From Rhodobacterales bacterium UBA3077 (GTDB lineage: Bacteria > Pseudomonadota > Alphaproteobacteria > Rhodobacterales > Rhodobacteraceae): DNA of 12,780 nucleotides. Positions 1 to 6,388 of this stretch are shown piece by piece. Below the pieces are notes generated by a model. That model was not told where the DNA came from. It worked only from the letters and a program-made list of their open reading frames with translations, and did not search any database. The stretch covers positions 1 through 12,780 of the forward strand of contig DFBP01000156.1 in NCBI GenBank assembly GCA_002366685.1, in the 5' to 3' direction. Within the stretch, counting starts at the first letter, position 1. The number at the start of each line of letters is the position of its first letter. The translations under genes and the position numbers were made by a program.

Positions 1-891
1 GGCGTTTTCGAGCATAAAGTCACGAACGAAATTACCGTTCTGGATGTCGGTTAGAACGTCTTTCATGCGCTGTTTGGTTTCGGCATAGGGCAGAACCCGT
101 GGGCCGGAAACATATTCACCGTATTCAGCGGTGTTGGAGATCGAGTAGTTCATGTTGGCGATGCCGCCTTCATAGATTAGGTCCACGATCAGCTTGGTCT
201 CGTGCAGGCACTCGAAATAGGCCATTTCGGGCTCGTAGCCGGCTTCAACGAGGGTTTCAAAGCCCATGCGAATAAGTTCAACGATGCCGCCGCAAAGCAC
301 GGCTTGCTCGCCGAACAGGTCGGTTTCACATTCCTGGCGGAAGTTGGTTTCGATGATGCCGGAGCGGCCGCCGCCGATGGCAGAGCAGTAGGATAGACCG
401 ATTTCCATGGCTTTGCCGGAGGCATCGGTGTCAACGGCTACAAGACATGGCACGCCGCCGCCTTTGGTGAATTCGCCGCGCACTGTGTGGCCGGGGCCTT
501 TGGGGGCCATCATGATCACATCTACGCCGTCTTTCGGGTCGATCAGGTTGAAGTGCACGTTGAGGCCGTGCGCAAAGGCAATGGCTGCGCCTTCGCGGAT
601 ATTGTCTTTAACGTATTTGTTATAGGTTTCCGCTTGCAGTTCATCCGGCATGGTGAACATGATCAGGTCACACCAGGCAGCGGCTTCGGCAATGCCCATA
701 ACTTTAAGGCCTTCGCCTTCGGCTTTGGCTTGGGACGGGGAGCCTTCGCGCAGAGCTACCACAACGTTTTTAGCGCCGGAGTCGCGCAGGTTGAGGGCGT
801 GGGCGTGGCCTTGGGAGCCGTAGCCGAGGATGGCGACGTTCATGTCTTTGATCAGGTTGATATCGCAATCGCGGTCGTAAAATACGCGCAT
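1..891 (-). CDS. ilvC: ketol-acid reductoisomerase IlvC, C-terminus cut by window edge
   Basis: Second enzyme of valine, leucine and isoleucine synthesis: it isomerises and reduces acetolactate or acetohydroxybutyrate with NADPH and Mg2+ in the cytoplasm. I translated the minus strand from the ATG at 891; it stays open for 297 codons to base 1. Visible are the N-terminus MRVFYDRDCD, the Rossmann nucleotide loop GYGSQG (residues 23-28), the conserved His108 in AFAHGLN, and the acidic metal ligands around D191 and E195 (ETDLFGEQ) and E227/E231. The segment SISNTAEYG (residues 250-258) is also typical. Class I enzymes of this group are about 340 residues, so roughly 40 C-terminal residues lie outside the window. 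An AAGGA Shine-Dalgarno sits just upstream of the chosen ATG. The frame is open 25 codons further up to another ATG at 966, but that extension resembles nothing in the family. The gene diverges from two Lrp-type regulators. Confidence 0.97.
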   Translation of the reverse strand, partial: MRVFYDRDCDINLIKDMNVAILGYGSQGHAHALNLRDSGAKNVVVALREGSPSQAKAEGEGLKVMGIAEAAAWCDLIMFTMPDELQAETYNKYVKDNIREGAAIAFAHGLNVHFNLIDPKDGVDVIMMAPKGPGHTVRGEFTKGGGVPCLVAVDTDASGKAMEIGLSYCSAIGGGRSGIIETNFRQECETDLFGEQAVLCGGIVELIRMGFETLVEAGYEPEMAYFECLHETKLIVDLIYEGGIANMNYSISNTAEYGEYVSGPRVLPYAETKQRMKDVLTDIQNGNFVRDFMLENA

Positions 892-955
892 GGGTTTTTT
901 CCTTGTTGGTTGAAACTGGGGATAGCATAGCGGGAGTTTGGAGAAATACCCTTTG

Positions 956-979
956 AATATCGACATTTTCTCGGATATT
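956..979. promoter_or_regulatory. inverted repeat AATATC-N12-GATATT between ilvC and the Lrp pair
   Basis: In the gap between divergent ilvC and the first Lrp-type gene, AATATC (956-961) is mirrored by GATATT (974-979). An AT-rich dyad in a shared regulatory gap fits an Lrp/AsnC-type operator, and these regulators commonly control their own gene and a divergent neighbour. The repeat arms are only 6 bases, so chance is possible. I could not assign clear -35/-10 boxes for either gene. Confidence 0.35.
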
Positions 980-1021
980 ACGGTAAATATATGCAGCAAT
1001 TAGCAAAAAGACGTGATAATC

Positions 1022-1480
1022 ATGCAGGTGGATGATGTGGATCGAAGGATACTTCGACACCTTCAGGAAGATGGCAGTCTCACGATGTCCGAACTCGCGG
1101 AGCGGGCGGGGCTCAGCAGCGGAGCCTGTTGGAGGCGCGTGGAGAAACTGGAGGTGGCCGGAGTGATTGTTGGCCGCGAAGTGGTGCTGGATTACCGCGC
1201 GATGGGCTATGCAGTTGAGGTTTTCCTCCGCATCACACTGGACAAAACCCGAAGTAATGCTTTTGACGAGTTTATAGCTGCGGCCCAAAAAATACCGGAA
1301 GTGGGGGCAATACAAACTCTGCTCGGGCGGGTGGATATCCGCATGGATGTGCGGGCGCGGGATTTGGCGCATTATCAGGAGATATATAAAGGGCGAATTT
1401 TGGGATTGCCGCATATCAATGATGTTGAGGCCTTGATGCTGATCTCCGAAGTAAAAAACACAGAGGCGCTGCCGATATGA
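1022..1480 (+). CDS. Lrp/AsnC-family transcriptional regulator (first of tandem pair)
   Basis: DNA-binding regulator of the feast/famine family, which assembles as dimers and octamers and usually senses an amino acid. The 152-residue protein opens with the family signature DDVDRRILRHLQ. The winged helix-turn-helix covers about residues 18-47 (MSELAERAGLSSGACWRRVEKLE), and a RAM ligand-binding/oligomerisation domain runs from about 63 to 147. I chose the ATG at 1022 because it places the usual short lead before DxxDRxIL; an in-frame GTG at 1013 would add three residues, and neither start has a strong Shine-Dalgarno. Its TGA overlaps the ATG of the next regulator (ATGA), so the two are probably translated together. 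It diverges from ilvC, which makes a role in branched-chain amino acid control plausible but unproven. Confidence 0.93.
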   Translation: MQVDDVDRRILRHLQEDGSLTMSELAERAGLSSGACWRRVEKLEVAGVIVGREVVLDYRAMGYAVEVFLRITLDKTRSNAFDEFIAAAQKIPEVGAIQTLLGRVDIRMDVRARDLAHYQEIYKGRILGLPHINDVEALMLISEVKNTEALPI

Positions 1481-1917
1481 TGGAACTGGATGACAAAGAT
1501 CGCGCGATTATCCGTGTGCTAAAAGGTGACGGTGGATTGAACGCTGGTGAAGTGGGGAAAGCCATTGGGCTGACACAACCCGCGGCTTGGCGGCGGATAA
1601 AACGGTTGGAACAGGGGGGCGTGATATTGGGCCGCCGTGTGCAGCTTAACAAGGGGGCGCTCGGGTTTGATGTGGTGGTTTATCTGGGTGTAAAACTGGC
1701 AGCCAAAGGGCGGGTTGGCCTTGAGGATTTTGAGCGGGCGGTTTGTGCGATCCCGGAAGTGCAATTGGTGCAGCATGTGCTTGGGATTTATGATTACCGC
1801 CTGAAGGTGGTCGCGCGGGATCTTTCGGATTTCGAGCGGATTCTCAGGCGGCGGATAATGACTTTGCCCGGGGTGGGCGAGGTGGAAAGCAATGTGATGC
1901 TTTCGGAGGTTGGATAG
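1477..1917 (+). CDS. Lrp/AsnC-family transcriptional regulator (second of tandem pair)
   Basis: A second feast/famine regulator, 146 residues, paralogous to its upstream neighbour. It starts MMELDDKDRAIIRVLK. The helix-turn-helix lies at about residues 20-46 (AGEVGKAIGLTQPAAWRRIKRLE), followed by a RAM domain with the conserved IPEV and LPGVGEVES segments. Two consecutive ATGs (1477 and 1480) could both serve; the first overlaps the upstream stop as ATGA. The overlap suggests co-translation and perhaps a mixed oligomer with the first protein, which is inference. The effector cannot be read from the sequence. The stop codon lies within the 5' arm of a GC-rich hairpin. Confidence 0.93.
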   Translation: MMELDDKDRAIIRVLKGDGGLNAGEVGKAIGLTQPAAWRRIKRLEQGGVILGRRVQLNKGALGFDVVVYLGVKLAAKGRVGLEDFERAVCAIPEVQLVQHVLGIYDYRLKVVARDLSDFERILRRRIMTLPGVGEVESNVMLSEVG

Positions 1918-1944
1918 GGGCTGCCGCCCCTCTGGGCTCTGCCC
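1916..1944. terminator. pair of GC hairpins between convergent genes, possible terminator
   Basis: AGGGGC (1916-1921) pairs with GCCCCT (1926-1931) around a four-base loop. A second small hairpin follows, GGGC (1934-1937) with GCCC (1941-1944). There is no T-run, so it is not a classical intrinsic terminator, but the place, between the ends of two convergent genes, suits one. The following text up to about 1974 (ATTCACCC, then GTATT, then GGGCAAAGAAGA) resembles short intergenic elements I recall from Rhodobacterales genomes; that likeness is from memory only. Confidence 0.4.
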
Positions 1945-1977
1945 ATTCACCCTGCGAGTATTGGGGCAAAGAAGAGG

Positions 1978-2934
1978 CTAAAGGGTAACGACAACCTTAC
2001 CCGTGGACTTTCGGGATTTGAGGAGGGCGAGGGCCTCGTTGGCCTGAATGAGCTGTAGGGTGTGGCTGATATGGGGTTTGAGGGCGCCGGATTTGTAGAT
2101 TTCAAAGAGGTCCGCAAAACTTTGGGTGAGTTTTTCCGGGGCGAAAACTGTATAGCCGCCCCAATAATAGCCAATGACAGTAATGTTTTTGACCAACAGG
2201 ATGTTGGCAGGGATTTGCGGGATGTCTCCTGAGGCGAAGCCAAGCGGCAGAATGCGGGCGAGGGGATTGCAGGCGCGCAGGGCGGCTTTGAATTGGTCGC
2301 CGCCAACCGGGTCATAGACGACATCGGCGCCGCCCAGTGATTTGACGATTTCACGTATGTCGTCTGTTTCGCTGTTAATTATGTGGTCAGCGCCCGCTTC
2401 TTTACAAATGGCGAGCTTTTCTGTCGAACGCGCGACAGCGATGACTTTGGCTCCCATCAGTTTGCCGAGTTCGACGGCCGTTAGGCCAACACCGCCTGAA
2501 GCGCCAAGCACAAGCAGGGTTTCGTCCTTTTGCAGCTGCGCACGTTCGAGTGCGAGGTGGCTGGTGCCATAGGCCACGAGGAACGCCGCGACTTCTTCGT
2601 TTGACATTCGGTCAGGTACCGGAACACAGCGGTCGGCTTGAAGGCAGGCATATTCGGCGAGCCCGCCGCTGCCACCATAGGCACCGATACGGGTGCCGAT
2701 TGAGGGAGAAGTAACGCCTTCACCAAGGGCTTCGATTGTGCCGCAAATCTCCATGCCGGGCGTGAAGGGGAGGTCAAATTTTTCCTGGTATTTACCTTCC
2801 ACAATCAGCGTGTCGCCGAAGTTGATCCCGCAAGCGTGGACGCGGACCAAAACCTCACCTTTTGCTGGGGTTGGTTTGGGGATATCGACCAGTTCCATGG
2901 GCTCACCGAGGGTATGGATTTGCATGGCTTTCAT
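1978..2934 (-). CDS. zinc-independent MDR-family NADPH:quinone oxidoreductase-like protein
   Basis: Member of the medium-chain dehydrogenase/reductase superfamily, quinone-oxidoreductase branch; it probably uses NADPH to reduce a quinone or an alpha,beta-unsaturated carbonyl. The protein has 318 residues, the normal size. The N-terminal GroES-like catalytic domain covers about residues 1-125 (VHACGINFGDTLIVEGKY). It lacks the cysteine cluster of structural-zinc alcohol dehydrogenases. The Rossmann domain follows, with GASGGVG at 144-150 and GADVVYDPVGG at 202-212. The late segment NILLVKNITVIGYYWGG is typical of this branch. The ATG at 2934 is preceded by GGGAG six bases away. The frame extends far upstream, but that part is antisense to typA and is not coding. 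The gene stands alone, converging on the Lrp pair and diverging from typA; its substrate is not deducible. Confidence 0.92.
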   Translation of the reverse strand: MKAMQIHTLGEPMELVDIPKPTPAKGEVLVRVHACGINFGDTLIVEGKYQEKFDLPFTPGMEICGTIEALGEGVTSPSIGTRIGAYGGSGGLAEYACLQADRCVPVPDRMSNEEVAAFLVAYGTSHLALERAQLQKDETLLVLGASGGVGLTAVELGKLMGAKVIAVARSTEKLAICKEAGADHIINSETDDIREIVKSLGGADVVYDPVGGDQFKAALRACNPLARILPLGFASGDIPQIPANILLVKNITVIGYYWGGYTVFAPEKLTQSFADLFEIYKSGALKPHISHTLQLIQANEALALLKSRKSTGKVVVTL

Positions 2935-3035
2935 TGTGATCTCCCTTGTGTTTGCCCTGTTTTGACGCGGGGAGTGATTAAAAGGCAAGGGTGATCTTGC
3001 TTTGCGTTCCATAATTTTGTATTGGGGCGGGGAAA

Positions 3036-3072
3036 CGGGGAGAGTCATGCAGGCTCGCCCCGCATTTTTTTT
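3036..3072 (+). terminator. terminator-like hairpin in the typA leader, candidate attenuator
   Basis: CGGGG (3036-3040) pairs with CCCCG (3058-3062), then an A/G mismatch, then GAG (3042-3044) with CTC (3054-3056), closing a nine-base loop. Eight Ts follow at 3065-3072. An outer alternative pairs GCGGGG (3027-3032) with CCCCGC (3058-3063). The T-run ends only 15 bases before the typA ATG. The next gene upstream is divergent, so no plus-strand gene ends here; the structure would sit in the typA leader and may stop part of the transcripts. Function is inferred. Confidence 0.5.
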
Positions 3073-3087
3073 GAAAAGGCCGGAAAC

Positions 3088-4908
3088 ATGGATTTGCGAA
3101 ACGTCGCGATTATTGCCCACGTGGACCACGGGAAAACGACTCTTGTGGACGAAATGCTCAAACAGTCGGGGATATATCGCGACAATGAAGCGACTCAGGA
3201 ACGGGCGATGGACAGCAATGACCTCGAACGTGAGCGCGGGATCACAATTTTGGCGAAGGCGACTTCGGTTTTGTGGAAAGGCACGCGGATCAACATTGTT
3301 GACACCCCCGGTCACGCTGACTTTGGTGGCGAAGTTGAGCGCATTCTGTCGATGGTTGACGGTGTTGTGCTGCTGGTGGATGCCGCCGAAGGGCCAATGC
3401 CGCAAACCAAGTTTGTGACCTCCAAGGCGCTGGCGCTGGGCTTGAACCCGATTGTTGTGATCAACAAGGTTGATAAGCCAGACGGTGACCCCGACGCAGC
3501 GCATGACAAATGTTTTGACCTGTTCGCCAATTTGGATGCCAATGATGATCAGTTGGACTTTCCGATGCTTTATGCATCAGGCCGCGCTGGTTGGGCAGAC
3601 AAAGAGTTGGACGGCCCCCGTGAAAACCTGAATGATCTGCTGGACCTGATTATCGAGCACGTGCCGGCGCCAAAACAGATCGAGCATAAAGACGAGCCTT
3701 TCCGGATGCTGGCAACTACTTTGGGGGGCGATGCCTTCCTTGGACGACTGCTGACCGGGCGAGTCGAAAGTGGTGTGGCAAAAGCGGGGGATAACATCAA
3801 GGCGATGTCTCGCGAGGGTGAGCTGATCGAGAACTTCCGTGTTACGAAGGTGCTGGCCTACCGAGGTTTGGATCAGGTTGCGATTGATCAGGCGGAAGCG
3901 GGGGATATCGTTTCTGTCGCGGGTATGACAAAGGCGACCGTGGCTGACACGCTATGTGATAAGTCCGTTTCCGAGGCCATTCCCGCGCAGCCAATTGATC
4001 CGCCAACCATTACGGTAACTTTTGGGATTAACACCTCACCTCTCGCCGGGCGTGACGGGGATAAAGTGCAATCGCGCGTTATTCGGGACCGGCTGATGAA
4101 AGAAGCCGAATCCAACGTTGCGATCAAAGTGACTGATTCACCGGGTGGCGAGGCCTTTGAGGTTGCCGGTCGTGGCGAGCTGCAAATGGGTGTTTTGATT
4201 GAGAATATGCGCCGTGAGGGCTTTGAGCTTTCGATCTCCCGCCCACGGGTGCTGTTTCGGGAAATTGACGGGCAGCGGATGGAGCCGATCGAAGAGGCAA
4301 CCATTGACGTGGATGACGAATTTACCGGCGCAGTGATTGAAAAGCTCACACAGCGCAAAGGTGAAGTTGTTGAAATGCGCCCGGGCGGCGCTGGTAAAAC
4401 CCGGATCGTTGCGCATGTGCCTTCACGCGGGTTGATCGGCTATCACGGCCAGTTTTTGACAGACACACGCGGGACCGGGGTTATTAACCGGGTATTCCAC
4501 GAATGGGCGCCCTTCAAGGGTAAGATCGAAGGCCGCCGTGCGGGTGTGCTGATTTCAATGGAAGACGGCGCTTCTGTACCTTATGCGATTTTCAATCTGG
4601 AAGACCGCGGCAAATTCTTTATTGGCGCTCAGGAACAGGTTTATCAAGGTATGATCATCGGCGAGCATAATCGCCCGAATGACCTTGAGGTTAACCCGCT
4701 GAAGGGGAAAAAGCTCAGCAACGTACGGGCGAGTGGGAAAGATGATGCTGTCACCTTGACGACACCTGTACGTATGAGCCTAGAAGAGGCAATCGCCTAC
4801 ATTGATAACGACGAACTTGTGGAAGTGACCCCTCACAATATCCGGATGCGTAAGCGCCACTTGGACCCGAACGAGCGCAAAAGAGCGGCCAAAACCTTGG
4901 AAGGTTAG
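3088..4908 (+). CDS. typA: ribosome-associated translational GTPase TypA/BipA
   Basis: TypA/BipA is an EF-G-like GTPase that binds the ribosome at the factor site and helps growth at low temperature and under stress, including 50S assembly. The protein is 606 residues, matching the family. GTPase motifs are in order: G1 AHVDHGKTT (10-18), G2 within ERERGIT (47-53), G3 DTPGH (72-76), G4 NKVD (126-129) and G5 ASG (163-165). These are followed by the EF-Tu-like beta-barrel domain, the EF-G III/V-like domains (GRGELQMGVLIENMRREG) and the TypA-specific C-terminal domain ending in RMRKRHLDPNERKRAAK. I chose the ATG at 3088 because MDLRNVAIIAHVDHGK is the family start and AAAAGG lies eight bases upstream; the frame also opens at 3022 but only with a TTG. 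A terminator-like hairpin lies in the leader. Confidence 0.98.
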   Translation: MDLRNVAIIAHVDHGKTTLVDEMLKQSGIYRDNEATQERAMDSNDLERERGITILAKATSVLWKGTRINIVDTPGHADFGGEVERILSMVDGVVLLVDAAEGPMPQTKFVTSKALALGLNPIVVINKVDKPDGDPDAAHDKCFDLFANLDANDDQLDFPMLYASGRAGWADKELDGPRENLNDLLDLIIEHVPAPKQIEHKDEPFRMLATTLGGDAFLGRLLTGRVESGVAKAGDNIKAMSREGELIENFRVTKVLAYRGLDQVAIDQAEAGDIVSVAGMTKATVADTLCDKSVSEAIPAQPIDPPTITVTFGINTSPLAGRDGDKVQSRVIRDRLMKEAESNVAIKVTDSPGGEAFEVAGRGELQMGVLIENMRREGFELSISRPRVLFREIDGQRMEPIEEATIDVDDEFTGAVIEKLTQRKGEVVEMRPGGAGKTRIVAHVPSRGLIGYHGQFLTDTRGTGVINRVFHEWAPFKGKIEGRRAGVLISMEDGASVPYAIFNLEDRGKFFIGAQEQVYQGMIIGEHNRPNDLEVNPLKGKKLSNVRASGKDDAVTLTTPVRMSLEEAIAYIDNDELVEVTPHNIRMRKRHLDPNERKRAAKTLEG

Positions 4909-4915
4909 CGGATTC

Positions 4916-4966
4916 GCAAAATGCAAAACACGTTCAGATTGCAAACGAACCGAAATTGCATTTTGC
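4916..4966. repeat. perfect 11-base inverted repeat after typA with repeated TGCAAA boxes
   Basis: GCAAAATGCAA (4916-4926) is repeated inverted as TTGCATTTTGC (4956-4966), separated by 29 bases. TGCAAA also occurs at 4922, 4940, 4964 and 5020, and the palindrome TTTGCAAA sits at 4962-4969. No T-run follows, so a simple terminator for typA is less likely than a protein-binding region for the downstream XRE gene, though a processed or stabilising 3' hairpin on the typA mRNA is possible. Confidence 0.5.
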
Positions 4967-4987
4967 AAATACCTTATGGTTGCGAAG

Positions 4988-5003
4988 ATCACAACTTTGT
5001 GAT
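4988..5003. promoter_or_regulatory. palindromic operator candidate ATCACAA-CT-TTGTGAT
   Basis: A perfect seven-base inverted repeat with a two-base centre, 16 bases in all, lies 115 bases upstream of the XRE regulator gene. Compact palindromes of this size are what Cro/CI-type dimers bind, so autoregulation is a reasonable guess. The half sites are not arranged as the usual CRP/FNR consensus. No clear promoter boxes could be fixed to it. Confidence 0.45.
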
Positions 5004-5118
5004 AAAGGTGTCATGCGCCTGCAAATAAAGGCTTTTCCTCAATTGTCTCTTTATGAGTGAGGATGGCCCGATTTGTGCACCTTATAGGTATAGAAAATAA
5101 TATTGGAGTGAAAGTCAA

Positions 5119-5511
5119 ATGAAACACCCTGTAGATGTACATGTCGGAAAACGTGTTCGCCATCGTCGCTGGATGGTCGGAATGACACAGCAGCAGCTGG
5201 GCGAGGCCGTTGGAATTAAATTCCAGCAGATTCAAAAATACGAAACCGGTATGAACCGGGTCAGCGCTTCTCGCCTTTGGGACATCGCTCACGCTCTTGA
5301 TGTAGACGTGCGGTTTTTCTTTGAGGGAATCGAAGAAGGCGTAACAGACTCCGCACCTGAAGAGGCTACCACGGTCGAAGGCAAAAATATGCAGGGTGAC
5401 CTGCTAGCGGATAAGGAAGCGCTGGAACTCGTGCGCTCCTATTACGCTATTCCGGAAAACCAGCGGCGGCGCTTGTTTGACCTCGCTCGTGTGTTGAGTG
5501 ATGTAGCCTAA
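5119..5511 (+). CDS. XRE (Cro/CI) family transcriptional regulator
   Basis: Small DNA-binding regulator of 130 residues. A Cro/CI-type helix-turn-helix fills about residues 10-68. The recognition region is TQQQLGEAVGIKFQQIQKYE followed by TGMNRVSASRLWDIAHALDV, then FFFEG. A charged linker (about 69-95) follows, and a C-terminal helical segment (ELVRSYYAIPENQRRRLFDLARVL). The layout resembles the conserved single-domain XRE regulators of alphaproteobacteria (the PraR/PhrR type is one candidate, from memory), but the target genes cannot be read here. The ATG at 5119 has GGAG about ten bases upstream. The gene stands after a repeat-rich gap that could hold its own operators, and is followed by a terminator hairpin that merges with the start of hisN. 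Confidence 0.93.
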   Translation: MKHPVDVHVGKRVRHRRWMVGMTQQQLGEAVGIKFQQIQKYETGMNRVSASRLWDIAHALDVDVRFFFEGIEEGVTDSAPEEATTVEGKNMQGDLLADKEALELVRSYYAIPENQRRRLFDLARVLSDVA

Positions 5512-5542
5512 GCTGTCATATTGACCTAGGCACTAAACTATG

Positions 5543-5576
5543 AAACCTCCGTCTGGCAACAGTCGGAGGTTTTTTT
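5543..5576 (+). terminator. strong intrinsic terminator whose 3' arm contains the hisN Shine-Dalgarno
   Basis: AAACCTCCG (5543-5551) pairs perfectly with CGGAGGTTT (5564-5572). After a T/T mismatch, CTG (5553-5555) pairs with CAG (5560-5562) around a GCAA tetraloop. The T-run 5570-5576 completes a textbook terminator for the XRE gene. The same 3' arm contains GGAGG at 5565-5569, seven bases before the ATG at 5577, so terminator, ribosome-binding site and start codon are fused. Read-through mRNA would have this site paired. Confidence 0.85.
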
Positions 5577-6380
5577 ATGGATATTGGCGAAGCGCTACAA
5601 CAAGAACTGAGCGATGTGGCCAGCGAGATAGCTGAAGCTGCTCGCGTGGTTACGCTTCGCTATTTCAGAAATTCCGCTTTGGCGGTGGACAACAAGGAAA
5701 CCAAAGGCTTTGATCCGGTAACAATTGCCGACCGGGAGGCCGAGCAGGCGATGCGAGATGTATTGGCAAGAAAAAGACCCGACGACGCCATTTTTGGCGA
5801 GGAGTTTGGACGCACCAAAGGTAGCAGCGGGTTAACATGGTTATTGGACCCGATAGACGGCACGCGAGCTTTCATCAGCGGCGCGCCAAGCTGGGGTGTT
5901 TTGATCGGGCTGGATGCCGGCCATGGCCCGGTCCTTGGTATAATAGACCAACCTTTTACCGGCGAGCGGTTCTCGGGCGGATTCGGCAAGGCCATTTGGG
6001 AGCGGGGCGGTGAGCGGCGCGGAATTTCTGTCCGTGCATGTGAAGGGCTGGAGAATTCCATATTAATGACAACTTTTCCAGAGGTTGGCACTGCGAAGGA
6101 GCGTGCCGCTTTTGAGGCCGTGTCCGGGCAATGCCGCTTAACCCGCTACGGACTTGATTGTTATGCATATGCACTATTGGCAATGGGGCAGGTCGACCTC
6201 GTGATCGAGGCGGGGCTAAATGCTTATGACGTGCAGGGGCCAATTGGCGTGGTGCAGGGCGCAGGCGGAATCGTAACCGATTGGCAAGGTAATCCGGCCC
6301 ATGAAGGTGGGCAAATTATTGCAGCTGGCGATGAACGCGCGCATGCACAAGCTTTGGAATTGTTGAACGTGGTTGGCTAA
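5577..6380 (+). CDS. hisN: inositol-monophosphatase family phosphatase, probable histidinol-phosphatase
   Basis: Mg2+-dependent, Li+-sensitive phosphatase family; the closest fit is HisN, which removes phosphate from histidinol phosphate in the next-to-last stage of histidine synthesis. The protein has 267 residues, normal for the family. Metal and catalytic motifs are visible: GEE at 74-76, DPIDGT at 91-96 and the late acidic site AYDVQGP (D218), followed by GAGGIVTDWQG (228-238). HisN usually reads YDIQALIPI at that late site; here the residues after YDVQ are GPIGV, a mild departure, so inositol monophosphatase or 3'-phosphoadenosine phosphatase activity remains possible. The ATG at 5577 is supported by GGAGG seven bases upstream, although that site lies in a terminator stem. 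The gene ends eight bases before the end of the convergent hydrolase gene. Confidence 0.88.
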   Translation: MDIGEALQQELSDVASEIAEAARVVTLRYFRNSALAVDNKETKGFDPVTIADREAEQAMRDVLARKRPDDAIFGEEFGRTKGSSGLTWLLDPIDGTRAFISGAPSWGVLIGLDAGHGPVLGIIDQPFTGERFSGGFGKAIWERGGERRGISVRACEGLENSILMTTFPEVGTAKERAAFEAVSGQCRLTRYGLDCYAYALLAMGQVDLVIEAGLNAYDVQGPIGVVQGAGGIVTDWQGNPAHEGGQIIAAGDERAHAQALELLNVVG

Positions 6381-6388
6381 TCATTAAC

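Noticed and set aside
892..966. In-frame N-terminal extension of ilvC from an ATG at 966, or a branched-chain leader peptide
   Set aside because: The extra 25 codons are not like any ketol-acid reductoisomerase, are not rich in Leu/Ile/Val codons, and the good Shine-Dalgarno precedes the ATG at 891.
1013..1021. GTG at 1013 as start of the first Lrp-type gene
   Set aside because: The ATG at 1022 gives the usual family N-terminus; the GTG adds only three residues. It cannot be excluded fully.
770..1414. Minus-strand 214-codon frame opposite the first Lrp gene and across the ilvC start
   Set aside because: Composition is low-quality, with no domain; it overlaps two well-supported genes in other frames.
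3022..3087. Upstream start of typA at 3022
   Set aside because: It is a TTG, and the added residues run through the GC hairpin and T-run; the family begins at MDLRNVAIIAHVD.
1978..3504. Minus-strand reading frame of 508 codons covering the dehydrogenase and more
   Set aside because: Only the part from 2934 down matches the family; the rest is antisense to typA, and a ribosome site sits right before 2934.
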